Part shown: piece after piece, positions 23,754 through 30,881 of the stretch
How the letters are laid out: each line of letters begins with the position of its first letter
How positions within the stretch are numbered: position 1 is the stretch's first letter
Source of the DNA: Myxococcales bacterium
Lineage (GTDB): Bacteria; Myxococcota_A; Polyangia; Haliangiales; Haliangiaceae
Direction: 5' to 3'
Length of the DNA: 37,998 nt
Assembly: GCA_016794525.1 (NCBI GenBank)
Contig: JAEUJY010000030.1
Coordinates: 1 to 37,998 of the forward strand
Notes under the pieces: generated by a model
Databases searched by the model: none
Told to the model about the DNA's origin: nothing
What the model saw: only the letters and a program-made list of their open reading frames with translations
Position numbers and translations under genes: made by a program

Positions 23754-24579
23754 TCGCGTCGACGAGGCGATCGATCTCGGCCTGGTTGGGATCGGCGCCG
23801 CCGACCACCTTCTTGAGCTGGCGGCCCAGCTCGACGACCTTCTTCTGCGCCGGCCGCGTCGCCTTCTCCTCGTCGGCGGCGATCTTCTCGAGCGCCGCGA
23901 TCTTGCCGGCGTCGAGCTGGACGTCGTCGAGATCGATGTCGAGGTCGACGTCGAGGTCGTCGAAGTCCGGCGGGTCGGGCGGATCCGGGATGTCGAAGTC
24001 GTCGTCGCCCGGCGCGAACGGCGTGCCCTTCAGCCAGCCGAGGTTGGGATCGTCGAACGGCGAGGCCTGGTCGTCGTCCCAGCTCCACGACCACTGGTGA
24101 TCGTCGTCGCTGAGGTCGATCGTCACGCCGCGCTTGCCGATGCGCACGTTGCCGTGCTTGCCGGCCTGCTTGAGCGCGCGCTCGATCTCGCCGTTGATCA
24201 TGTCGCCGAGATCGTCGAGGCCGCGCAGGTTGCCGAGCTGCGACAGATCGGCGAGGTCGCCGGGGTTGCCGCTGGCCTGGGCCCGCTTGAGCGAGTCGAG
24301 GATACGCGCCTTGATCGCGTCGGGGATGCCGTCCTCGCCCTCGATGTCGCGGATGGCCTCGGCGATGCCCTTCTTGAACTCGGCCTTGATGCGCGCGTCG
24401 AGCTGGCCGGGGGTGGGCGCCTTGGGGGGCTTGGGGGGCTTGGGGGGACGGGGGCCGGCCGGCGGCGCGGGGGGCGCGGGCGGCGGCGGGGCCGGCTGGG
24501 CGCCGGCCGAGCCGAGCAGCGCGGTGGTGGCGAACGCGCCTGCCACGAGCGAAGCCAGGGCGATACGACTGCGGGTCAT
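23677..24579 (-). CDS. Exported acidic protein of the ECF operon
   Basis: 300 residues. Signal peptide of about 27 residues (SLVAGAFATTALLGSAGA), then a Pro/Lys linker (PKPPKPPKAP). Residues 60-160 are helical (LDARIKAEFKKGIAEAIRDIEG). Residues 165-235 are strongly acidic, with Asp clusters (WSWSWDDDQ, DFDIPDPPDPPDFDD, DVDLDIDLDDVQLD), suggesting cation binding. The C-terminal 60 residues form a basic helix (KIAADEEKATRPAQKK). No family recognised. The ATG overlaps the anti-sigma stop (ATGA), so it is co-translated with sigma and anti-sigma factors, and is a likely sensor or target. GGAGGA is upstream. Its 3' end overlaps the MocR gene. Confidence 0.75.
   Translation of the reverse strand: MTRSRIALASLVAGAFATTALLGSAGAQPAPPPPAPPAPPAGPRPPKPPKPPKAPTPGQLDARIKAEFKKGIAEAIRDIEGEDGIPDAIKARILDSLKRAQASGNPGDLADLSQLGNLRGLDDLGDMINGEIERALKQAGKHGNVRIGKRGVTIDLSDDDHQWSWSWDDDQASPFDDPNLGWLKGTPFAPGDDDFDIPDPPDPPDFDDLDVDLDIDLDDVQLDAGKIAALEKIAADEEKATRPAQKKVVELGRQLKKVVGGADPNQAEIDRLVDAITAEEAKIRKARLGALTQSRKVIGK
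24424..24454 (+). other. G-quadruplex-capable G-runs
   Basis: Four G-runs on the plus strand (24424-24429, 24433-24438, 24442-24447, 24450-24454) of 6, 6, 6 and 5 G with loops of 3, 3 and 2 bases. They are the template strand of the PPK linker of the acidic protein, whose mRNA has C-runs. Confidence 0.8.
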
Positions 24580-25085
24580 GGGGTTCCTCCGACGGGGGTC
24601 ACGGGGTGACGGTGCAGATTCAAGAGCGCCCGGTGCGAGCGCAGGGGAGCCTCGATGTCGTCCCATCGCGCGGCCGGCGCCATGGCACGTTCGAAGCGGG
24701 TGAGCTGGAGCAGCTCGCGCGCGCGCGCGCTCTGCTCGGGAGCCTGGGGAGTGGCGGTGGCCAGCGCGGGGCGCAGCCGCTGATCGGCGGCCGGCCGCTG
24801 CACCTGGCGCACGGTGACGAACAGCATCACCGCGGCGGCCATCGCGGCGGCGGCGACGGTCGCGATCCGCCGGCGGCGGCGGACCACCAGCCGGCGGTGC
24901 GCGCCGACGGTCATGCGGGCCGAGAAGCCGGGGCCGGGGTCGGCGGCGCGGGCGGTGCGGGCCAGGGCGCGCGGCAGCGCCACGAGCGCGGCGCAGTCGG
25001 CGCAGCCGTCGAGGTGGGCGCGCTCGGCGTCGGTGAGGGGGGCGCCGGTCGCGACCGCGCCGGCGACGAGGTTACAGCGGGTCAT
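24576..25085 (-). CDS. Zinc-motif anti-sigma factor
   Basis: 169 residues. A ZAS-type motif HxxxCxxC is at His24-Cys28-Cys31 (AHLDGCADC), which holds zinc and binds the sigma factor in known cases. A single membrane segment lies near residues 73-95 (IATVAAAAMAAAVMLFVTV), preceded by an Arg cluster, so the N-terminus should be cytoplasmic. The remaining 70 residues would be periplasmic, with a QLTRFERAMAPAARW helix. The start overlaps the sigma stop and the stop overlaps the next gene's ATG, both as ATGA. Controls the ECF sigma factor encoded just upstream. Confidence 0.85.
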   Translation of the reverse strand: MTRCNLVAGAVATGAPLTDAERAHLDGCADCAALVALPRALARTARAADPGPGFSARMTVGAHRRLVVRRRRRIATVAAAAMAAAVMLFVTVRQVQRPAADQRLRPALATATPQAPEQSARARELLQLTRFERAMAPAARWDDIEAPLRSHRALLNLHRHPVTPVGGTP

Positions 25086-25696
25086 GGCGACACCTCGAGC
25101 AGTTCACGCAGGCGCGCGAGGCCGCGCACCAGGTGGGTCTTCGCCGTGGCCTGCTCCACGCCGAGCATCTCGGCGATCGCAGGCACCGGCAGATCGTGGC
25201 CGTAGCGGAGCACCAGCGCGGCGCGCTGCTTGGCGGGCAGATCGCTCAGCCGGGACAGCAGCGCCGCGACGTCCTGGCGGCTGCCGAGCGCGTCGTCGGC
25301 GGCCTCGGGCGCCGGCGCGTGCAGCCGCGCGCCGAGCGCGTCGCTGGGGAGGCCGTCGCCTTCGACCGGCGTCGCCTCGCCCTCGTCCGACACCCGCTCG
25401 AGCCAGCGGCCGAACACCGCGCGGCGCAGGCGCCGACGGCGGAGCGTCCGCAGGCACTGCGTCGTGACGATGCGCAGGAACCAGGCGGGCGCCGCGTCGG
25501 GGTCGCGCAGCTCGTGGAGGTTCTCGCAGGCCCGGGCCAGCGCGTCCTGCACCGCCTCTTCGGCCTCGGCGCGGTTGCCCAAGAGGTCGTACGCGATGGC
25601 GTAGGCCTTCCGCGCCGGCGCGGCCGCCAGATCGGAGAGGAGGCGCGCGCGCATCTCGGTGATGCCCGGCGCGAGGGGCGCGGAGTCGGTCGTCAA
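25082..25696 (-). CDS. ECF-family sigma factor
   Basis: 204 residues from TTG. Sigma region 2 covers about residues 20-85 (YAIAYDLLGNRAEAEEAVQDAL, AWFLRIVTTQCLRTLRRRR), and region 4 covers 140-200 (LSDLPAKQRAALVLRYGHDL, AIAEMLGVEQATAKTHLVRGL with a HTH). No region 1 or 3, typical ECF. The TTG at 25696 was chosen since GAGGA stands nine bases upstream; a GTG further up and an internal ATG are alternatives. Co-translated with the anti-sigma factor. Signal and promoter targets unknown; the operon's third gene is a candidate output. Confidence 0.9.
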   Translation of the reverse strand: MTTDSAPLAPGITEMRARLLSDLAAAPARKAYAIAYDLLGNRAEAEEAVQDALARACENLHELRDPDAAPAWFLRIVTTQCLRTLRRRRLRRAVFGRWLERVSDEGEATPVEGDGLPSDALGARLHAPAPEAADDALGSRQDVAALLSRLSDLPAKQRAALVLRYGHDLPVPAIAEMLGVEQATAKTHLVRGLARLRELLEVSP

Positions 25697-25839
25697 GACG
25701 AGTGGTCCTCGCGCGAACACTGTATGGCAAAGAGCCCCGGCCCCCGGGGTCGGTTGACACGCGCCGCCATTTTCCTGCGCGGCCCTGAGGGGCGAAGGTT
25801 CTCGATGGATCCCGCGAGGTTGCGTGGTATTCCAGGGCC

Positions 25840-26049
25840 GTGCCGTACTTGCCGCCGCAGGTGATCGGGCTGCTCCTGGCGCTGGCCGGGGTGGCCGGGG
25901 TGGCGCTGATGGTCGGGATGCGGGTCGCGCTGCGCAAGGACCTCGAGCCGCTGTCGAGCAAGGCCCGCTGGGCGCTGCTCGCGATGCTGGCCGTGGCCGG
26001 CGCCGGCGCCTACCTGCTGTACGTGCTCGCGACCCGGGCGCTGAGCTAG
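25840..26049 (+). CDS. Small two-helix membrane protein
   Basis: 69 residues from GTG. Two hydrophobic helices (residues 8-27, VIGLLLALAGVAGVALMVGM, and 44-65, ALLAMLAVAGAGAYLLYVLA) are joined by a basic loop (RVALRKDLEPLSSKARW), so it is probably an inner-membrane hairpin. No family recognised. It precedes the comM-like gene on the same strand; the gap holds a palindrome cluster. Confidence 0.6.
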   Translation: MPYLPPQVIGLLLALAGVAGVALMVGMRVALRKDLEPLSSKARWALLAMLAVAGAGAYLLYVLATRALS

Positions 26050-26060
26050 CAGGTCGCGTG

Positions 26061-26141
26061 TGTCCGGGCCCGGACAGCCGCGCGTGTCCGGTGGCCGGCC
26101 GGATCCCGGCCATTTCGTCCGAGATTCGGACAAACCGGACA
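26061..26141. promoter_or_regulatory. Cluster of GTCCG/CGGAC palindromes upstream of comM-like gene
   Basis: Perfect 16-bp palindrome TGTCCGGGCCCGGACA (26061-26076); TGTCCGGT (26085-26092) and its inverse ACCGGACA (26134-26141); and GTCCGA-GAT-TCGGAC (26117-26131). Six half-sites in 81 bases, ending 59 bases before the ATG. Likely operator array for an unknown regulator. Confidence 0.65.
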
Positions 26142-26200
26142 GCGGCGCGCGCGGGTCCGCGGGGTTGCGCGTGGCACGCGACGTGCTGAGCGCCGGGACC

Positions 26201-27760
26201 ATGCTGGCGCGGATGAGGTCGTCGACGTTGCGAGGGATCGAAGCCACCCCGATCGACGTGGAGGTCGACGTGGTCGGCGGCTTGCCGTCGTACCACGTGG
26301 TCGGGCTGCCGACACCGTCGGTGCGCGAAGGCGCGGTGCGCATCCGCGCCGCGCTCGAGGCGATCGGCCAGGCGCTGCCGCAGAAGAAGATCACGATCAA
26401 CCTGGCGCCGGCCGATCTGCCCAAGCCCGGCACCGCGTTCGATCTGCCGATCGCGATCGGCGTGCTGCTGGCCGAGAGCGAGCTGGATCCGGCGCCGGTC
26501 GATGGCCTGATGCTGCTCGGTGAGCTCGGCCTCGACGGCACGCTGCGCGCGGTGCGCGGCGCGCTGGCGGCGGCGATCCTGGCGCGCGACCTGGGGCTGC
26601 GCGGCATCGTCGTGCCGGCGGCGTCGGCGGCCGAGGCCGCGGTGGTCGAGGGTATCGAGGTGCTGGCGGCCGATCACCTGGCCGAGGTGGTCGCGATGGT
26701 GGTCGGCGGCGTGCCGCTGCGGCGGGCCACGCCGCGCCTCGGCGGGCCGCGCAGCGCCAGCTTCGATCTGGCCGACGTGCGCGGGCAGCTGCTGGCGCGC
26801 GCCGCGCTCGAGGTCGCGGTCGCCGGCGGTCACAACCTCATGCTGGTCGGCCCGCCCGGCATCGGCAAGTCGATGCTGGCGCGGCGCATCCCGTCGATCT
26901 TGCCGCCGATGAGCCACGCCGAGGCGCTGGCGGTGACCAAGGTGTACTCGGCGATCGGCGCGGCGCCCGGCGGCCTGGTCGACGAGCGGCCGTTCCGCAG
27001 CCCGCACCACTCCGTGTCGGCGGCGGCGCTGCTCGGCGGCGGCAGCGTGCCGCGCCCGGGCGAGATCACGCTGGCGCACCACGGCGTCTTGTTCCTCGAC
27101 GAGCTGCCCGAGTTCCAGCGCGCGACGATCGAGTCGCTGCGCCAGCCCCTCGAGGATCGCGAGGTGGTCATCGGCCGCGCCCACGCGACCCTGCGCTTCC
27201 CGGCCAGCTTCCTGTTCGTCGCCGCCGCCAACCCGTGCCCGTGCGGCTGGGCCGGCTCGAAGCTGCGCGAGTGCACCTGCAGCGCCACCGCGATCGAGCG
27301 CTACCGCGGCCGGCTGTCGGGGCCGCTGCTCGATCGCATCGACCTCCACGTCCACGTGCCGCCGGTCGCGCTGGCCGAGCTGCGCGGCGCCGCGCCCGGC
27401 GAGCCGTCGGCGGCGGTGCGCGATCGGGTCATCGCCGCCCGCGACCGCCAGCGCGCCCGGCTGGCGCCGTGGGGCGTCGCCACCAACGCCGAGATGGGCC
27501 CCGCCGCCACCCGCGCCACCTGCGCGCTGAGCCCCGCCGCCGAGCAGTACCTCGCCCGCCTCGCCACCCAGCGCCGCGCGATGTCGGCGCGCACGATCGA
27601 TCGCCTGATCAAGGTCAGCCGCACCATCGCCGACCTCGCCGGCGCCGATCGCATCGAGCGCCCCCACCTCCAGGAGGCCGCCGGCTACCGCGCCTTCGAT
27701 CCCGAGCCGACGCAGCCGACGCCGCCAGCGTTCGAGGACGCGGGCGCGGTCAGCCGATGA
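26201..27760 (+). CDS. comM: ComM/YifB-family Mg-chelatase-like AAA+ ATPase
   Basis: 519 residues, close to the usual length of about 505. The N-terminal domain (ChlI fold) has LPSYHVVGLPTPSVREGAVRIRAAL and KKITINLAPADLPKPG. Walker A is GPPGIGKSM (Lys223), Walker B is LFLDELPEF, and later a zinc-like Cys group (CPCGWAGSKLRECTC) and DRIDLHVHVPPV, all typical of the family. ComM acts as a helicase in branch migration during natural transformation in proteobacteria; that role here is inferred. The start MLARMRSSTLRGIEA matches the MLAKV..S..L.GI start of the family, so 26201 is preferred over ATG 26213. Its 3' end overlaps the convergent gene by 11 bp. Confidence 0.92.
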   Translation: MLARMRSSTLRGIEATPIDVEVDVVGGLPSYHVVGLPTPSVREGAVRIRAALEAIGQALPQKKITINLAPADLPKPGTAFDLPIAIGVLLAESELDPAPVDGLMLLGELGLDGTLRAVRGALAAAILARDLGLRGIVVPAASAAEAAVVEGIEVLAADHLAEVVAMVVGGVPLRRATPRLGGPRSASFDLADVRGQLLARAALEVAVAGGHNLMLVGPPGIGKSMLARRIPSILPPMSHAEALAVTKVYSAIGAAPGGLVDERPFRSPHHSVSAAALLGGGSVPRPGEITLAHHGVLFLDELPEFQRATIESLRQPLEDREVVIGRAHATLRFPASFLFVAAANPCPCGWAGSKLRECTCSATAIERYRGRLSGPLLDRIDLHVHVPPVALAELRGAAPGEPSAAVRDRVIAARDRQRARLAPWGVATNAEMGPAATRATCALSPAAEQYLARLATQRRAMSARTIDRLIKVSRTIADLAGADRIERPHLQEAAGYRAFDPEPTQPTPPAFEDAGAVSR

Positions 27761-28412
27761 GCCGGCGGAAGCCGACGAGGTGATCGGCGCGGGTGTACGC
27801 GACACCCAGGTCGCCCTCGACCAAGGTGGCGATGACCGCGGCCTCGCCCTGGAGCGCGACCCGGCGGCCGTCCTCGAGCTCGAGCGTGACGCGGTGCTCG
27901 ATCTGGCTGCGCGCGCCGTCGTCGTCGCGGAGCACGCGCACGTGCGAGTCGCACGAGCGCACGATCCCCAGGCGGGCGAGGCTGGGCGCCAGCAGCGGGC
28001 GCACCGCGCGCACGAGGAACCAGCCGACCAGTCCGCACCAACCCACCAGGAACAGCGTCCCCATCCCGGCCCCCGGGCCGCGGCCGACCGAGCCCATCAT
28101 CGCGAGCCCGAACACCAGCATGCACGCCGGCACGATCTGATGCATGCCGATGCGCGGCGCCGCGACCTGGGTCGCGATGGCCGGCGAGAACGCCGGATCG
28201 CGGCGAGCCGCGGCGAAGCGCTCGGCAAAGACCGACGGTGGCGCGCCCAGCGCGCTGGCCTCGATCGCGGCAGGCGCGCGCGCCGGCAGCGCCGCGTCGC
28301 CGACCACCATCGCGGTCGGCAGCGCCACCGGCGCCCCCATCCGCCGCCCGCAGTGTGAACAGAACGATCCGCTTCCGGGCAGCGCCGCAGCGCCGCAGGT
28401 GGTGCAGGTCAT
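27750..28412 (-). CDS. Zinc-ribbon membrane protein
   Basis: 220 residues. The N-terminus is a zinc ribbon with CTTC and CSHC (Cys3, Cys6, Cys18, Cys21). A long Ala/Pro linker follows. Two membrane helices lie near residues 93-110 (VPACMLVFGLAMMGSVG) and 117-135 (LFLVGWCGLVGWFLVRAV). The C-terminal 75 residues are a strand-rich soluble domain (VRVLRDDDGARSQIEHRVTLELEDGRRV...) resembling the DUF2500-type small barrel. Cytoplasmic face for the ribbon is expected. Function unknown. TGTAAT lies six bases before the ATG. Confidence 0.75.
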   Translation of the reverse strand: MTCTTCGAAALPGSGSFCSHCGRRMGAPVALPTAMVVGDAALPARAPAAIEASALGAPPSVFAERFAAARRDPAFSPAIATQVAAPRIGMHQIVPACMLVFGLAMMGSVGRGPGAGMGTLFLVGWCGLVGWFLVRAVRPLLAPSLARLGIVRSCDSHVRVLRDDDGARSQIEHRVTLELEDGRRVALQGEAAVIATLVEGDLGVAYTRADHLVGFRRLIG

Positions 28413-28418
28413 GTGGGG

Positions 28419-28424
28419 ATTACA
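28419..28424 (-). promoter_or_regulatory. Putative -10 (TGTAAT) for the zinc-ribbon gene
   Basis: TGTAAT, five of six with TATAAT, six bases before the ATG at 28412. TTGCGA occurs 19 bases further upstream as a possible -35. Confidence 0.5.
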
Positions 28425-28517
28425 CTAAGCGCCGCGCCTCGCGTCGCAAGGTAGTCGGGGCCGATGTCACCGGGGCGACACAATCGCCGCCCTGCGGCCG
28501 ACGCCGGCGCGGCGCCG

Positions 28518-29300
28518 TCATGGCTGCGCGACGCAGGCCATCTTGACGATCAGCCGCGGCCGATCGCCGACGTTGGCCGACGGCGCGTGCAGACAGCGGA
28601 GGTCCATGAGGATGACGTCGCCGGGCTCGCCGATCAGCTCGACGACGCGCAGCGGGACGTCGGCCGACACGCAGCCGTCGATCATGAATCGCCGATGCCG
28701 CGCGTCGGGATCGGATCCGGGGCGGAGCAGCGCGTCGACCCACGGCTCGACGCGCGCCAGGCCGCGGGTCGACTCGTCGAGCGTCAGGGCCCGACCCGGG
28801 GCGAGGTCGACGGCGAGCGCACGCAGGCGGCGCGGCGAGCCGAGCATCGCCACCGTGGCGCCACCACCGGCGGCCACGCGATCGACGAACACGAAGGCGC
28901 CGAGGCTGTACGGGTGCGGTCGGTCGGCGGTCGTCGGTTCGTCGACGTGCCAGTGACGGTGCGGCACCGACCAGCGCGCGTCGGCCCCCGGCAGGTTGGG
29001 CAACGCCACGCCGCGCCACGGCCCCCGGGTCGGCACCCAGGCGCCGGGGCCGAACACCGCGTCGAGCCCCCGCCCCAGGTGCAGCGCGAGCCCGTCGAAC
29101 GCCGCGCGTTCCACCACCGCGGCCATCGCCTGTTCGCTGCCCGGCCCCGGCCGCAGGGCGCCGTCTTGCTCGGGCAGCCCGTCCAGCGCCTGCGTCGCGC
29201 GCCACACCGCGGCGCGCATCACGCGCACCTCGTCGGCGGGCACCAGCGATGGCAGGTGCACCACGCCGGTCGCATCGAAGCGCGCTCGCTCAGCCGTCAC
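28518..29300 (-). CDS. PhyH-type Fe(II)/2-oxoglutarate dioxygenase
   Basis: 260 residues. Metal ligands are HxD at His118/Asp120 (HWHVDEP) and a distal His238 (CLHAPSANVGDRPR), with Arg249 as a candidate 2-oxoglutarate-binding residue. N-terminal FDATGVVHLPSLVPADEV is a typical PhyH opening. Cytoplasmic; family members hydroxylate fatty acyl-CoA, ectoine or natural products. Substrate unknown. The GTG at 29300 was chosen over GTG codons up to 29324 because TAGTGT lies seven bases before it and the family match begins there. Downstream of the SPRY-like gene after 37 bases. Confidence 0.85.
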   Translation of the reverse strand: MTAERARFDATGVVHLPSLVPADEVRVMRAAVWRATQALDGLPEQDGALRPGPGSEQAMAAVVERAAFDGLALHLGRGLDAVFGPGAWVPTRGPWRGVALPNLPGADARWSVPHRHWHVDEPTTADRPHPYSLGAFVFVDRVAAGGGATVAMLGSPRRLRALAVDLAPGRALTLDESTRGLARVEPWVDALLRPGSDPDARHRRFMIDGCVSADVPLRVVELIGEPGDVILMDLRCLHAPSANVGDRPRLIVKMACVAQP

Positions 29301-29307
29301 GCACCGC

Positions 29308-29313
29308 ACACTA
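29308..29313 (-). promoter_or_regulatory. Putative -10 (TAGTGT) for the PhyH-type gene
   Basis: TAGTGT, seven bases before the GTG at 29300. It makes independent transcription likely despite the close upstream gene. Confidence 0.45.
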
Positions 29314-29337
29314 TCGCGCGCCACCGCCGCCGCCGGC

Positions 29338-29940
29338 TCACGTGCCGCGCGCGCGATCGACGGTCCGCGCGGTGAGCCGCACCGCCTGGGTCGGCCGCAA
29401 CAGGCACGCCGCCGGGATCACGACCGCGCCCTCCGACAGCTCGATCGGCCGCGCGGCCCGGCCGCCGACGGCGAACGTCGCGGTACCGATCGCGTCGGTG
29501 GGCAGGTCGAGCCGCAGCGTGACCACGCCGGTGTGGCCGTCGGCGCTCTTGCCCAGCCCGCCCTCGATCGACCGGGTCGCGCACACCACGTCGCCGCTCG
29601 ACAGGTCGTAGGCCCACCCGGTCGGGCTCGAGCCCAGGTAGCCGAAGAAGCCCCAGTCCGGCCCGACGTCCCAGGCCAGCAGGAACCCGACGCCGATCTG
29701 GCCGGACGCCATCTCCTCCACGACGTACTCCAGCTCGAAGACGCCGCCGAACAGCCGGGCCTCGCTCTCGATGGGCACCCACGCCGGCGGGGGCGCGCCG
29801 GTCGACGGCCTGGACCACGCGACTCGCGCCCCGTCGTCGCTCACCGCCAGCAGCGCGGCGTTGTGATCGCGCCGCCAGCGCACGCTCCCGCGATCACCCT
29901 CCGCCATCGTCGACGCACGCAACAGCTGCGGTTCGCCCAT
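29338..29940 (-). CDS. SPRY/B30.2-like domain protein
   Basis: 200 residues, no signal peptide. Residues 60-165 are strand-rich and fit a SPRY-like binding fold: FELEYVVEE, GQIGVGFLLAWDV, GFFGYLGSSPTGWAYDLSSGDVV (the GW..D..G signature) and TLRLDLPTDAIGTATFAVGG. SPRY domains usually bind proteins and are uncommon in bacteria; the assignment is by pattern. The ATG at 29940 is supported by TACCAT six bases before it. A longer open frame upstream is a shadow. Parallel to the PhyH-type gene. Confidence 0.65.
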   Translation of the reverse strand: MGEPQLLRASTMAEGDRGSVRWRRDHNAALLAVSDDGARVAWSRPSTGAPPPAWVPIESEARLFGGVFELEYVVEEMASGQIGVGFLLAWDVGPDWGFFGYLGSSPTGWAYDLSSGDVVCATRSIEGGLGKSADGHTGVVTLRLDLPTDAIGTATFAVGGRAARPIELSEGAVVIPAACLLRPTQAVRLTARTVDRARGT

Positions 29941-29946
29941 GCCGCG

Positions 29947-29952
29947 ATGGTA
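29947..29952 (-). promoter_or_regulatory. Putative -10 (TACCAT) for the SPRY-like gene
   Basis: TACCAT, six bases before the ATG at 29940, no Shine-Dalgarno. Confidence 0.45.
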
Positions 29953-30074
29953 GCGCTCGATCGGCGCCCCCGGGGGGCGTCCAGTCGTCGGACCATCGCC
30001 GGGGCGCGCGTGACGGCGCGGTGACGCGATCGCGACGTCTCGCGCGAGGCCTCGCGAGCGTCGACGGTGATCCT

Positions 30075-30080
30075 TACCGT
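30075..30080 (+). promoter_or_regulatory. Putative -10 (TACCGT) for the CorA-like gene
   Basis: TACCGT, seven bases before the ATG at 30088; supports that ATG over the GTG at 30067, which it would leave untranscribed. Confidence 0.4.
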
Positions 30081-30087
30081 GACGGCG

Positions 30088-30843
30088 ATGGCAGCTGGTC
30101 CGATTCCGCCGAGCTGGGAGGTCCCGAAGGTGTTCCGCGAGCGGCTGGGCGCGCGCGCGGGACGACAGCGCGCGATGGCCGCCGACGGCCACCTGCTGCT
30201 GATCCTGCACGGCCTGCCCCACCCCGACGCGCCCGATCAGAACGAGGCGCGGCTGTTCTGGCGCAAGCCCGACGGCAGCTGGCGCGCCCAGGGCTCGGGT
30301 GCCACCGCGATCGCGCCGCTGCGCGCCCACGTCGAGGAACTGGCCGCGGCGATCGACGCGCTCGAGAGCCGCGCGGCCAAGGCCCAGCGCGCCCGCGATT
30401 GGTTCGCGATCATGCACGCGGCGGCGCCGCTGGCGCGCGTCGCGCGGGCCCAGAGCGCGGCGCTGCAGGAGGCGCGCGAGCTGGCCAAGGGCGATCGCGA
30501 CCTGATCACCGTCCGCGACGCGGCGCAGGACAACGAGCGCTCGGTCGAGCTGATCGCCGGCCACGCCCGCGCCGGCCTCGACTACGCGATCGCCGCCGCC
30601 GCCGAGGACAACGCCCGCCAGACCGAGCACGTCGTCGCGTCGCAGCACCGCCTCAACCGGATCGCCGCGACGTTCTTGCCGATCGGCGCGCTCGGCGCGC
30701 TGCTCGGCGTCAACCTGCGCCACGGCCTCGAGGGCTGGCACGCGCCGTACCCGTTCTGGATCGTCGCGGCGGTGGCGCTGCTGCTGGGCCTGGCGGTGCG
30801 CGCGTCGCTACCCGAGCGCAAGCCCGACGACGACCGCGGCTGA
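30088..30843 (+). CDS. CorA-like membrane protein with GVN in place of GMN
   Basis: 251 residues. The last 60 residues hold two membrane helices in CorA layout: LNRIAATFLPIGALGALLGVNL, a periplasmic-type loop, then PFWIVAAVALLLGLAV. CorA channels have GMN at the end of the first helix; here it reads GVN. Residues 70-190 are long helices (VEELAAAIDALESRAAK, QSAALQEARELAKG), like the CorA stalk. The N-terminal part is short and unlike the usual CorA alpha/beta domain. Possible cation channel or related regulator; ion unknown. It precedes the endonuclease-fold lipoprotein gene on the same strand. Confidence 0.6.
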   Translation: MAAGPIPPSWEVPKVFRERLGARAGRQRAMAADGHLLLILHGLPHPDAPDQNEARLFWRKPDGSWRAQGSGATAIAPLRAHVEELAAAIDALESRAAKAQRARDWFAIMHAAAPLARVARAQSAALQEARELAKGDRDLITVRDAAQDNERSVELIAGHARAGLDYAIAAAAEDNARQTEHVVASQHRLNRIAATFLPIGALGALLGVNLRHGLEGWHAPYPFWIVAAVALLLGLAVRASLPERKPDDDRG

Positions 30844-30866
30844 CCGCGCACCGTCGCCCGGGCTGG

Positions 30867-30872
30867 TATCCT
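30867..30872 (+). promoter_or_regulatory. Putative -10 (TATCCT) for the EEP lipoprotein
   Basis: TATCCT, nine bases before the ATG at 30882; very short or no leader. Confidence 0.4.
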
Positions 30873-30881
30873 GGGCGGTGG

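Noticed and set aside
25754-25782. Promoter with perfect TTGACA at 25754
   Set aside because: No -10-like hexamer at 15-19 bases downstream.
26061-26141. LexA box upstream of comM
   Set aside because: The sites share GTCCG/CGGAC, not the GTTC/CTGT-type words of known LexA boxes that I can recall.
26200-26213. CATGCT seven bases before ATG 26213 as a leaderless comM start
   Set aside because: The hexamer overlaps the ATG at 26201, and the MLAR..SS.L.GI start matches the family, so 26201 is kept. It shows that some hexamer matches occur by chance.
25700-27805. Long minus-strand frame extending upstream of the ECF sigma gene
   Set aside because: It lies opposite the comM-like gene and contains no domain before the sigma factor; the TTG with Shine-Dalgarno at 25696 is a better start.
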